A stretch of 64,000 bases of DNA, taken from positions 619,729 to 683,728 of the forward strand of contig SEAC01000015.1 of assembly GCA_004173235.1 (NCBI GenBank), in the 5' to 3' direction. Position numbers and translations under genes: made by a program. Below are positions 17,893 to 25,503 of this stretch, piece by piece. Each line of letters starts with the position of its first letter. The stretch's first letter is position 1. The notes under the pieces were generated by a model. That model ran no database searches. It worked only from the letters and a program-made list of their open reading frames with translations, and was not told where the DNA came from. This stretch comes from Chitinophagaceae bacterium. GTDB lineage: Bacteria; Bacteroidota; Bacteroidia; Chitinophagales; Chitinophagaceae.

Positions 17893-18989
17893 AGCGTTTG
17901 ATGCTTGCCGTTACCAACGACCTTACTTACGACCAGCGCATGCAGCGCATCTGCGGCACGCTGGCGGAGGCCGGTTACGACGTGACGCTCGTGGGGCGGA
18001 AGCTGGCGCACTCGTTGCCACTTAAAGAACGCGGTTTTCGTCAGAAAAGATTACGCTGCCTTATCAACAAAGGCGTGTTGTTTTATGCCGAGTTCAACAT
18101 CCGTCTTTTCTTTTACCTGCTCTTTCAGCGTTTCGATGCCGTTTGCGCGGCGGACCTCGACACGCTTCTACCCTGCTTCATCACTGCGAAATGGAAGGGC
18201 GCCGTGCGTATTTACGACGCACACGAGCTGTTTACCGAAATGAAGGAAGTGCGCAGCCGGCCCGCGGTGCATGCAGCCTGGTTGCGTATCGAAGGTTACG
18301 CAGTGCGCAAAATGGACTACGGGTATACGGTAGGCGAAGAGATCGCGCAGATCCTCGAAGAGCGCTACGGGCGGCCCTTTGCCGTGGTGCGCAACATGCC
18401 CTACCCTAAGGCGGCTAATGCGCGCACCACGAGCCACAGGCCTTATGTGCTGTATCAAGGCGCCGTGAATGAAGCCCGCGGCTTTGAGGCCATTGTGCCC
18501 GCATGGAAAGACATCGAACTGCCACTGGTGGTTTGCGGCGACGGCAACTTTATGCAGCAGCTACGCGAACTGATAGCAAAGCACGGCGTTGCCGATAAGA
18601 TCGAGCTGCGCGGAATGCTGCCGCCCGACCAGCTTCCTGCCATCACTGCGGGCGCCATACTCGGCATCAATTTCACGGAAAACGTAGGGCTCAACCAGCT
18701 GTATTGCCTGCCCAATAAATTTTTCGACTACGTGCAGGCGGGCCTGCCGCTGGTCACCAACGACTACCCGCAATACCGAAGGCTCAACGAGCAATTCGAG
18801 GTTGCCTTGCTGCTACCCGATCTAACGCCCGCCGCCGTTGCCGCGGGCGTGAACCGGCTGCTGCACGACCGGGCCTATTACGAGCAACTGCAGCGCAATG
18901 CCGAGGCTGCACGCGTTCATTGGCATTGGGGCAACGAAGCTCCGCGCCTGCTTTCCTTATACCAAACAGCCTTGCATCGTGACGCATAA
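17889..18989 (+). CDS. Glycosyltransferase, GT4-like (GT-B fold)
   Basis: The 366-residue protein has an N-terminal Rossmann domain (LMLAVTNDLTYDQRMQRICGTLAEAGYDVTLVGRKL) and a C-terminal nucleotide-sugar domain. The latter includes PYVLYQGAVNEARGFE, LVVCGDGNFMQQL and GINFTENVGLNQLYCLPNKFFDY, where a Glu precedes the NK(F)FDY helix as in GT4 enzymes. It probably acts at the cytoplasmic face in surface glycan assembly. It is coupled to its neighbours by a four-base overlap upstream and an eleven-base overlap downstream. The sugar and acceptor are unknown. Confidence 0.85.
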   Translation: MKRLMLAVTNDLTYDQRMQRICGTLAEAGYDVTLVGRKLAHSLPLKERGFRQKRLRCLINKGVLFYAEFNIRLFFYLLFQRFDAVCAADLDTLLPCFITAKWKGAVRIYDAHELFTEMKEVRSRPAVHAAWLRIEGYAVRKMDYGYTVGEEIAQILEERYGRPFAVVRNMPYPKAANARTTSHRPYVLYQGAVNEARGFEAIVPAWKDIELPLVVCGDGNFMQQLRELIAKHGVADKIELRGMLPPDQLPAITAGAILGINFTENVGLNQLYCLPNKFFDYVQAGLPLVTNDYPQYRRLNEQFEVALLLPDLTPAAVAAGVNRLLHDRAYYEQLQRNAEAARVHWHWGNEAPRLLSLYQTALHRDA

Positions 18990-20094
18990 GTTGCATATCG
19001 TTTGCCTCGATGCGCCTGCTCCGCCCGATTACGGAGGCGCCATCGATATGTATTACAAGGTGAAGGCGCTTGCGGCAAGCGGGCGGCACATCGTGCTGCA
19101 CTACTTTGACTATCGCGCGGGCCGCGATGCGCACGGGCTCGAGCCTTTCTGCACCCAAATTCACCGGTACGAACGAAAGTCGTTCCTGGCAAGCCTCTGG
19201 GAAAAGCAGCCGTATATCACGGGATCGCGCAATCACCCGGAACTGGTGAAGCGCCTGCAGTCCGACAAAGCACCGATCCTGCTCGAGGGCATTCATTGCG
19301 CAGGTCTGCTTCCGTATTTCTACGGGGAGCGGAAAGTGCTGTTGCGGATGCATAATGATGAAGCGGCGTACTACGCGGCGCTGGCGCGCAACGAAAAGTC
19401 GGTGGTGAAGCGCGCCTATTACCAGCTCGAAAGCAGGCTGCTGCTCGGTTTCCAGGCATCGCTGCCGAAAGACCTTCCAATGGCCTGCGTATCGCATAGC
19501 GATATTGCCCAACTAAAGCAGCAGTATGGATTTAGCAGGTTGGATTTCATACCATCCTTTACGCCCTGGCAATCCATTGAAGGCGCAGACGGACGCGGCT
19601 CCTACTGTTTGTACCAGGGTAACCTGGAAGTTTCGGAAAACCGCGAGGCGGCGCTTTGGCTGCTGGAGCACGTCTTTGCAGGCACCGGAATCCCATTCGT
19701 CATCGCTGGAAAAGGCATACCCGAATCGCTTCGCGCCGCGGCCGCACCACATCCGCAGGTTCGTTTGCACAATTCTCCATCGGAAGAAGAGATGGACTCG
19801 TTGGTACGGGAAGCGCAGGTCAACGTATTGCCTTCGTTCAACACTACAGGGCTGAAGCTGAAGATGCTGCACGCCCTTTGCCGCGGGCGCCATTGCCTCA
19901 CCAACGAAGCGGGTATTGCGGGGACGGCGTTTGCCGGCGCAGTGGAGCTGGCCGAATCGGCTTCCGAATTCAAAGCCGCAATGCAGCGCTTGTGGGAATT
20001 GCCGTTTGCTGCCGAAATGCGCGACCGACGTCAGATCGTGACGGAAGTATATTCTAATGAACGCAATGCGGCGCGGCTCAATGCATGGCTATAG
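18979..20094 (+). CDS. Glycosyltransferase, GT4-like
   Basis: I use the GTG at 18979, which gives a 371-residue protein starting VTHKLHIVCLDAPAPPDYGGAIDMYYKVKAL, a typical N-terminal GT-B strand and acceptor region. The upstream in-frame extension lies inside the previous gene and has no domain content. The C-terminal half shows YCLYQGNLEVSENREAALWLLE, FVIAGKGIPESL and NVLPSFNTTGLKLKMLHAL. It is the last gene of the overlapping trio. Its 3' end overlaps the convergent ftsE by 17 bases. The specificity is unknown. Confidence 0.85.
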   Translation: MTHKLHIVCLDAPAPPDYGGAIDMYYKVKALAASGRHIVLHYFDYRAGRDAHGLEPFCTQIHRYERKSFLASLWEKQPYITGSRNHPELVKRLQSDKAPILLEGIHCAGLLPYFYGERKVLLRMHNDEAAYYAALARNEKSVVKRAYYQLESRLLLGFQASLPKDLPMACVSHSDIAQLKQQYGFSRLDFIPSFTPWQSIEGADGRGSYCLYQGNLEVSENREAALWLLEHVFAGTGIPFVIAGKGIPESLRAAAAPHPQVRLHNSPSEEEMDSLVREAQVNVLPSFNTTGLKLKMLHALCRGRHCLTNEAGIAGTAFAGAVELAESASEFKAAMQRLWELPFAAEMRDRRQIVTEVYSNERNAARLNAWL

Positions 20095-20767
20095 AAGCGT
20101 TGTCGATCACCTGGCCGTGCTCGGTGCGCAGCATGCGCGCAGGAAATTTCTTGATAACGATATAGTCGTGCGTGGCCATCACGATGGTGGTACCGTAGTC
20201 GCGCGAAATATGAAACAGAAGCTGCATGATCTCGTCGGAGGTTTCCGGGTCGAGGTTGCCCGTGGGCTCATCCGCCAGTATCAGTTTGGGTGAGTTGAGC
20301 AAGGCGCGTGCAATGTCCACACGCTGCTGCTCGCCCCCCGACATTTCGAAAGGCATCTTGAATCCCTTCGACTTCAGTCCGACCTTGTCGAGCACGTCGG
20401 CGATCTTCTCATCCATCAGCTTTTCGTCTTTCCAGCCGGTGGCCTTCAACACGAACTTGAGGTTTTCATTCACATTGCGGTCGGTAAGCAGCTGGAAATC
20501 CTGGAACACTACGCCCAGGCTGCGACGCAGGAAAGGCACCTTGCGCCAATCGAGATTGCGGAGGTCGTAGCCGGCAATAGTACCCTGTCCCTCGCGGAGG
20601 GTGAGCTCACCATAGAGTGTTTTCAGCAGGCTTGATTTACCGGTACCGGTTTTTCCCACGAGGTACACGAATTCTCCGCGGTTGACAACGATGTTGACAT
20701 CGCGGAGCACCTGGCTTTCTCCCTGGTAAATATTCACGTTGCGGAGCTCTATGATCGGTTCGGCCAT
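20078..20767 (-). CDS. ftsE: Cell-division ABC transporter ATP-binding protein FtsE
   Basis: This 229-residue ABC ATPase has Walker [10 protein letters not shown], the signature MSGGEQQRV, and Walker [13 protein letters not shown]. It fits FtsE, which with FtsX regulates peptidoglycan hydrolysis at the septum. The start [26 protein letters not shown] is typical of Bacteroidota FtsE. No ftsX is adjacent, but in Bacteroidota the two are often apart. It lies 22 bases downstream of purM on the same strand, so they are probably co-transcribed. A lipoprotein-exporter ATPase (LolD type) is the main alternative. Confidence 0.85.
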   Translation of the reverse strand: MAEPIIELRNVNIYQGESQVLRDVNIVVNRGEFVYLVGKTGTGKSSLLKTLYGELTLREGQGTIAGYDLRNLDWRKVPFLRRSLGVVFQDFQLLTDRNVNENLKFVLKATGWKDEKLMDEKIADVLDKVGLKSKGFKMPFEMSGGEQQRVDIARALLNSPKLILADEPTGNLDPETSDEIMQLLFHISRDYGTTIVMATHDYIVIKKFPARMLRTEHGQVIDNASIAMH

Positions 20768-20789
20768 TATGGGTTTTTTTGAAAGGTAA

Positions 20790-21956
20790 TCAATAACGAA
20801 TTTCGGTTTCGCTCACCTGCAGTACCAGCTCTTTTTTAACAGATTCTTCCGTGCGCCCGATGACCTGTGCGTCGATACCGAAGCGGCGTGCAATGGCGAT
20901 AAGCGCAACGGCTGCCCGCTCATTCGTATACACCTCCAACCGAGTGCCCATGTTGAACACCTGGTACATCTCGCGGTGGTCGGCGCCGCTCGACTGTTGG
21001 ATGAGCCGGAAGATCTCCGGCGGTGCAGCGAGGTTGTCTTTTACCACGCGCACATTATCGGGCATGTATTTGAGGCACTTGGTTTGCCCGCCACCGCTGC
21101 AATGAATGAGGCCGTAGATGTCGCCGAAGTGTGCTTCCAGCATGGCCCGCACAACCGGTGCAAACGTGCGCGTGGGCGACAGCAGGAGGCTGCCCACCGT
21201 GTGCAGTTCGCCTCCGGCATTGATCGGATCGGTCAGGCGCTGTTTTCCTATGTACACAACGTCTTCAGACAAGAGGTCGTCGAAGGTTTCGGGAAGAGTT
21301 TTGTAGTGCTTATGCAGCACATCGTGCCGGGCGCTGGTGAGGCCATTGGAACCGATTCCGCTGTTGTAGTTGAACTCGTACGTAGCCTTCCCATGGCTTG
21401 CAAGCCCCACGATCACCTGCCCGGGCGCAATGCGCTCGTTGGTGATCAGTGCATCGCGGCGCCAGCGAGCGGCCATCGTGCCGTTTACCGCCACGGTGCG
21501 CACCACATCGCCCACGTCGGCCGTCTCGCCACCCAGGAAAGCAATGTTGACGCCGAGATGAGCCATGCTATCTAGAAATTCCTGCGTGCCCTCGATGAGT
21601 GCCGTCAGCACTTCTGCGGGTATGCGGTTCTTGTTGCGGTCGATAGACGAAGAGTACAGCATCCGGTCGTAAATGCCGGTGCAGATGAGATCGTCGAGGT
21701 TCATGACGATCGCATCCTGCGCAATGCCTTTCCAAACGGAGAGGTCGCCGGTTTCCTTCCAGTATAAATACGCGAGGATGCTCTTGGTGCCTGCGCCGTC
21801 GGCGTGCATTACGTTCACCCAGTCGGCATCGCCGCCCAGCAGGTCGGGGTCGATCTTGCAAAACGCCCGTGGGTAGAGGCCTTTCGATAGGTTGCGGGTG
21901 GCGGCGTGCACATCTTCCTTCTGTGCCGAAACGCCGCGTTGCGAGTAGAGCGACAT
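20790..21956 (-). CDS. purM: Phosphoribosylformylglycinamidine cyclo-ligase (AIR synthase)
   Basis: PurM closes formylglycinamidine ribotide to AIR in purine synthesis, using ATP. The 388 residues follow the longer Bacteroidota form: HADGAGTKSILAYLYWKE, DAIVMNLDDLICTG, FLGGETADVGDVVRTVAVNGTM and HCSGGGQTKC. These fit the glycine-rich and Asp-containing nucleotide sites of the PurM/SelD fold. The start codon lies exactly four bases after a TAnnTTTG element, which supports the ATG at 21956. ftsE follows on the same strand. purC is at 28658, in a separate unit. Confidence 0.94.
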   Translation of the reverse strand: MSLYSQRGVSAQKEDVHAATRNLSKGLYPRAFCKIDPDLLGGDADWVNVMHADGAGTKSILAYLYWKETGDLSVWKGIAQDAIVMNLDDLICTGIYDRMLYSSSIDRNKNRIPAEVLTALIEGTQEFLDSMAHLGVNIAFLGGETADVGDVVRTVAVNGTMAARWRRDALITNERIAPGQVIVGLASHGKATYEFNYNSGIGSNGLTSARHDVLHKHYKTLPETFDDLLSEDVVYIGKQRLTDPINAGGELHTVGSLLLSPTRTFAPVVRAMLEAHFGDIYGLIHCSGGGQTKCLKYMPDNVRVVKDNLAAPPEIFRLIQQSSGADHREMYQVFNMGTRLEVYTNERAAVALIAIARRFGIDAQVIGRTEESVKKELVLQVSETEIRY

Positions 21957-21960
21957 GCCG

Positions 21961-21968
21961 CAAAGGTA
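21961..21968 (-). promoter_or_regulatory. TAnnTTTG element four bases before purM
   Basis: On the minus strand TACCTTTG is followed by four bases (CGGC) and then the purM ATG. This predicts a leaderless or nearly leaderless transcript. Confidence 0.65.
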
Positions 21969-22080
21969 ATGGTCTAACGGTCTATTGGTCTATTCGTCTA
22001 ATAGTAAAACGGCACAAAAAGCAGTGCGCTATTTTCGAAGAACCGGTTACCAATGCACCAATAGACCAATAGACCAATCC
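21968..22080. repeat. Facing inverted arms of GGTCTATTGGT repeats
   Basis: The left arm (about 21968-22000) has four degenerate copies of GGTCTATTGGTCTATT. The right arm (about 22047-22080) carries the complement, CACCAATAGACCAATAGACC. About 50 bases lie between the arms. The element fills the divergent promoter region of purM and ribF and could form a large cruciform or RNA hairpin. Confidence 0.75.
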
Positions 22081-22085
22081 ACGCT

Positions 22086-22093
22086 TATCTTCG
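22086..22093 (+). promoter_or_regulatory. Promoter-like TATCTTCG before ribF
   Basis: TATCTTCG differs from TAnnTTTG by one base and ends five bases before the ribF ATG at 22099. Confidence 0.4.
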
Positions 22094-22098
22094 CGGCC

Positions 22099-23019
22099 AT
22101 GCAGGTGCATTATGATCTGGAGCGTTTGCCCGAATTCAGGAAGGCGGTGGTTACCATCGGCACTTTCGATGGCGTGCACAGGGGCCACCAGCAGATACTG
22201 AAGGCGCTTCGCGGGCAAGCCGCCGCGGTGAATGGCGAAACGCTCGTCATCACCTTCGATCCGCACCCGCGCAAGATCGTGCAGGGCGGCTCGCTGGAGC
22301 TCATCACCACGCTTTCCGAAAAAGCAGCGCTGCTGGAGCAGCATGAGATCGATCACCTCGTGGTGGTTCCTTTTACTCAGGCTTTTGCTGCGCAGGATGC
22401 GGATGCGTATGTGCGCGACTTCCTCGTGGGCCGCTTTCGTCCCCACACACTTATTATCGGCTACGACCACCGCTTCGGAAAAGGCCGCAGCGGCGGTTAC
22501 GAACTCCTGGAGGCGCTGGCGCCGGAGTACAAGTACACACTCATCGAAATACCGCAGCAGCTGGTACACGAGCTCGGCATTTCTTCCACCAAGATCCGCG
22601 AGGCATTGAAGCAGAGCGATATTGCTTCAGCCGAAGACCTCCTTGGTCACCACTTCTCCTTCGAGGGCGGCGTGATCCATGGCGACAAACTCGGGCGCAC
22701 GATCGGCTACCCTACCGCCAACCTTTCTTACCTCGACGACGATAAGATCCGCATGGGAGAAGGCGTATATGCGGCTACGGCTACGTACGAAGGACGCATC
22801 ATCAAGGGAATGCTGAGCATCGGCAAGCGTCCCACACTCAACGATGTGATTGAACGCGTAGAGATCAACCTGTTTGATTTCGACGAAGCGATTTACGGAG
22901 CGCGGTTGCGCGTGGAGGTTAGGAAATACCTCCGTGCGCAGGAAAAGTATCCTTCGCTCGAAGAGTTGAAAGCGCAGTTGCACCGCGACAAAGAGTCGAG
23001 CCTGGAGGCACTCGCTTAA
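22099..23019 (+). CDS. ribF: Bifunctional riboflavin kinase / FAD synthetase
   Basis: RibF phosphorylates riboflavin to FMN and adenylates FMN to FAD. The N-terminal FMN adenylyltransferase domain (residues 1-190) has VVTIGTFDGVHRGHQQ and GYDHRFGKGRSG. The C-terminal flavokinase domain has EGGVIHGDKLGRTIGYPTANL, GVYAATA and VEINLFDFDEAIYG. The length of 306 is normal. I chose the ATG at 22099 because upstream in-frame codons run through the intergenic inverted repeat. holA lies convergently four bases after its stop. Confidence 0.96.
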   Translation: MQVHYDLERLPEFRKAVVTIGTFDGVHRGHQQILKALRGQAAAVNGETLVITFDPHPRKIVQGGSLELITTLSEKAALLEQHEIDHLVVVPFTQAFAAQDADAYVRDFLVGRFRPHTLIIGYDHRFGKGRSGGYELLEALAPEYKYTLIEIPQQLVHELGISSTKIREALKQSDIASAEDLLGHHFSFEGGVIHGDKLGRTIGYPTANLSYLDDDKIRMGEGVYAATATYEGRIIKGMLSIGKRPTLNDVIERVEINLFDFDEAIYGARLRVEVRKYLRAQEKYPSLEELKAQLHRDKESSLEALA

Positions 23020-23023
23020 GGCA

Positions 23024-24028
23024 TCAACCAACAACCAGCATCTTTACAATGAGTTCTTTCAGCAGCTGGCCATCATCGGCACCAGCATTGTCTACACCAA
23101 TGCTTTTGAGGTTGTATTGATTCAGGAGCAGGATGTTCTTCTCGATCGCCTCCGGGTCGTAGTGCTTTGCCGCCTGGGTATACTCCTTCAGCTTCCACTC
23201 GCTCACACCAACCGAAGCAGCCAATGCCTTTTCCTGCCCGGGAGGCGCGCTGTGCATCACTTGCACCTTGCCAAAGAAACCATAGAGCAGCGGCAGCACA
23301 TAGGGCAACGGCGCAGCTTTCGGATTTTGTTCAAAATAAGTTGCGATCCGCATGGCCTTGTAAAAATCGCGGCGGCCGAGTGCATCCTGCAGTTCAAACA
23401 CATTGTATTCTTTGCTGATGCCCACAAACTGCTCAATATCGTCTTCGGTAATATTCTTGCGGCCGGCAAGGTTGAGCGTCATCTTGTCGATCTCGTTGCC
23501 AATGCGGCTCAGGTCGTTGCCGATGTGGTCGATCAGCAGGTGCAGCGCCTTTCTGTCGATGCTGAAACCCTTGCTGCGCACGAGTTCTTCCGTCCACGCA
23601 GGCAGCTCATTCTCGTACATCTTTTTGGTTGTGACGAGCACGGCATGACTTTTCAGCAGCCTGGCGAGCTTCGTACGGCCATCTACTTTTTTGCCTTTGT
23701 AAGCAACAAATAGCAATGTAGACTCGAGCGGTTTTTCGATGTAGCTCTCGAGCTTTTCCACGTCGCGCATCCCCTGCGCTTCCTTCAGCAATATTACCTG
23801 GCGTTCGGCGAACATCGGGTAGCGGCGGCAGGCATTTACAACCGTGGCCCAGTCGGTATCCCGTCCGTAAAAAACAGTGCGGTTGAAACCGGCTTCGCCT
23901 TCGGAGAGAATTTGATGCTCTGCGTAATGCATCACCTGGTCGATGAAGTATTCCTCCTCGCCTTCCAGCCAATACACGGGCTTCGTTTGCCCTTTCTTTA
24001 TATCAGAAATGATCTTTTCTACCTTCAT
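23024..24028 (-). CDS. holA: DNA polymerase III delta subunit
   Basis: HolA opens the beta clamp within the clamp-loader complex. The 334-residue protein begins KVEKIISDIKKGQTKPVYWLEGEEEYFIDQVMHY, the usual N-terminal HolA pattern with PVYWLEGEE. It continues with AFMFAERQVILLKEAQGM-type sequence (YPMFAERQVILLKEAQGM), LESYIEKPLESTLLFVAYKGKK and a C-terminal helical collar domain. The ATG at 24028 is the first start in frame with this motif. It ends four bases from the convergent ribF stop. Confidence 0.93.
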   Translation of the reverse strand: MKVEKIISDIKKGQTKPVYWLEGEEEYFIDQVMHYAEHQILSEGEAGFNRTVFYGRDTDWATVVNACRRYPMFAERQVILLKEAQGMRDVEKLESYIEKPLESTLLFVAYKGKKVDGRTKLARLLKSHAVLVTTKKMYENELPAWTEELVRSKGFSIDRKALHLLIDHIGNDLSRIGNEIDKMTLNLAGRKNITEDDIEQFVGISKEYNVFELQDALGRRDFYKAMRIATYFEQNPKAAPLPYVLPLLYGFFGKVQVMHSAPPGQEKALAASVGVSEWKLKEYTQAAKHYDPEAIEKNILLLNQYNLKSIGVDNAGADDGQLLKELIVKMLVVG

Positions 24029-24147
24029 ATTTCACAAACTGGTATGCAACCTTTCCGGCTTCTGGCACGGTTTTGTATTAGCTGTGCGAAAATCGCTAAC
24101 ACACTCTTAACCAGAAACCCTCAATTTTAACCCTAAATCGAATTACG

Positions 24148-25143
24148 ATGGCGAACACAAACTATCCGTCAGCAAATGAGCCGCAACAGCAGCAGACCCG
24201 CACGGTGCGCACATCCAATAACAACGTCAAAAATATAGTGATTGGCGTATTGGCCGCCGGTTTATTGGGCACATGGGCATATTTCCTGAAATCCAAGAAC
24301 GAGTCTGAAGACAAAATTACCATGACGCAATCGCAGGCGAGCAATGCCATGAGCGCACGCGACTCCGTTCAACTCCTTTATAACGATGCCCTCACGCGCC
24401 TTGATTCCATCACGGGCAACAACAACAACCTGCAGGGCCAGGTGGCAACGAGCAACACCGAGATCGGCCGCCTGAAAAACGAAATCAACTCCATCCTGCG
24501 CAAGCGCAACGCTACCTCTGCCGAGCTGAGCCGCGCCAAAGGCCTGATTTCCACCCTCAACGGTAAGATCGCGAACCTCGAAGCCGAAGTGGCGCGCCTG
24601 AACGGTGAGAATCAACAACTGGCAGCCTCCAACACGCAACTCACAGAAGAGCGCACCGTATTGCAAACCAACCTGCAAACGAGCACTGCCGAGCGCGAAG
24701 AGCTGGCGAAGACGGTTGACGTAGCCTCTACCTTCTCTGCATCCAACATCGCCATCCACCCGATCGATGAGCGCCGCAACGGTAAGGAAAAAGAAACATC
24801 GACCGCGCGCCGCGTCAACAAGCTGGTGATCTCCTTCGACGTGGAGAACCGCGTTGCCCGCTCCGGCCCTGCCGATCTCTACGTGGTTGTTACCGGCCCT
24901 GACGGCCAGGTGGTTATTGACCCTGCCCTCGGCTCCGGCACGCTTACTACGCGCAACGACGGCGACCGTCCCTTCTCTTTCAAGACCACCATCGATTATG
25001 AGCAAGGCACCCGCAAAGCCGTAAGCGTTCCGCTCCGTCGCCCCGACTTCAAAATCGGTGACTACAAGATCGAAGTGTACCAGAATGGTTTCAAGATCGC
25101 CGAAGGCACCCGCAGCCTGAAGAAAGGCGGCATCTTCGGATAA
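24148..25143 (+). CDS. Membrane-anchored coiled-coil protein, uncharacterised
   Basis: The 331-residue protein has a polar, Gln-rich N-terminus and a single membrane segment (NIVIGVLAAGLLGTWAYFL, about residues 30-48). A coiled coil follows at about 60-195, rich in Asn, Glu and Leu (LKNEINSILRKRNATSAELSRAK). A C-terminal beta-rich domain follows (LVISFDVENRVARSGPADLYVVVTGPDGQVV, SVPLRRPDFKIGDYKIEVYQNG). This is a single-pass envelope protein with a periplasmic coil and globular tail. I do not recognise a named family. It stands alone and is followed by a terminator. Confidence 0.8.
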   Translation: MANTNYPSANEPQQQQTRTVRTSNNNVKNIVIGVLAAGLLGTWAYFLKSKNESEDKITMTQSQASNAMSARDSVQLLYNDALTRLDSITGNNNNLQGQVATSNTEIGRLKNEINSILRKRNATSAELSRAKGLISTLNGKIANLEAEVARLNGENQQLAASNTQLTEERTVLQTNLQTSTAEREELAKTVDVASTFSASNIAIHPIDERRNGKEKETSTARRVNKLVISFDVENRVARSGPADLYVVVTGPDGQVVIDPALGSGTLTTRNDGDRPFSFKTTIDYEQGTRKAVSVPLRRPDFKIGDYKIEVYQNGFKIAEGTRSLKKGGIFG

Positions 25144-25170
25144 TCCAACATAATACTTCCTCCTCCTGAG

Positions 25171-25199
25171 AAGAGCCTGCTCGAAAGAGTGGGCTCTTC
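25171..25199 (+). terminator. Terminator after the coiled-coil protein
   Basis: An AAGAGCC/GGCTCTT stem with a 14-base loop lies 27 bases after the stop codon. The following T tract is short. Confidence 0.55.
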
Positions 25200-25202
25200 G
25201 TT

Positions 25203-25256
25203 TAGTGGTTAGGGTTATTGGTTTATTAGTTGATTGGTTTATTCGGTTATTGGTGA
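25203..25256. repeat. Degenerate TTATTGGTTTATT repeat
   Basis: Five degenerate copies of a 10-11 base unit around GGTTTATTGGTTATTGG lie between the terminator and a hairpin cluster. They match the repeat family seen near 8776 and 52285. Confidence 0.65.
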
Positions 25257-25299
25257 CGCCGGCTCTTCGATAGTGTATTTGTCGGCTTGATAAATCCCG

Positions 25300-25420
25300 T
25301 CCTGGAAGGGCGCCATCCTGGTAGCCGGGGGCGCAGTCCCCGGAGATCAAAGAGCGCGTGAACGCGCCCCGCCCTGGAAGAGCGCCTATCGGCAAAGCGG
25401 GCGCATGCCCCGCCGCCGTG
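25300..25420. repeat. REP-like cluster of three GC-rich hairpins
   Basis: Three consecutive dyads lie here: CCGGGG-loop-CCCCGG (about 25327), GCGCG-TGAA-CGCGC (about 25353) and GCGGG-loop-CCCCGC (about 25397). The phrase CCTGGAAG(G/A)GCGCC occurs twice. No gene is visible. The unit resembles the 112-base repeats at 53801 in its phrase GGAAGGGCGCCATCC. Confidence 0.6.
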
Positions 25421-25427
25421 CAAAGAA

Positions 25428-25457
25428 AAAGCCCCTCGCCTGAGGCGAGGGGCTTTT
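25428..25457. terminator. Bidirectional terminator facing the TonB receptor
   Basis: AAAGCCCCTCGCC/GGCGAGGGGCTTTT is a near-perfect palindrome with A residues on the left and T residues on the right. It can end the minus-strand receptor transcript. Confidence 0.85.
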
Positions 25458-25503
25458 ATGTTCTTGCTGGATGCAGCCGCGTCAGCAACGCGGAGGCTGC
25501 AGC

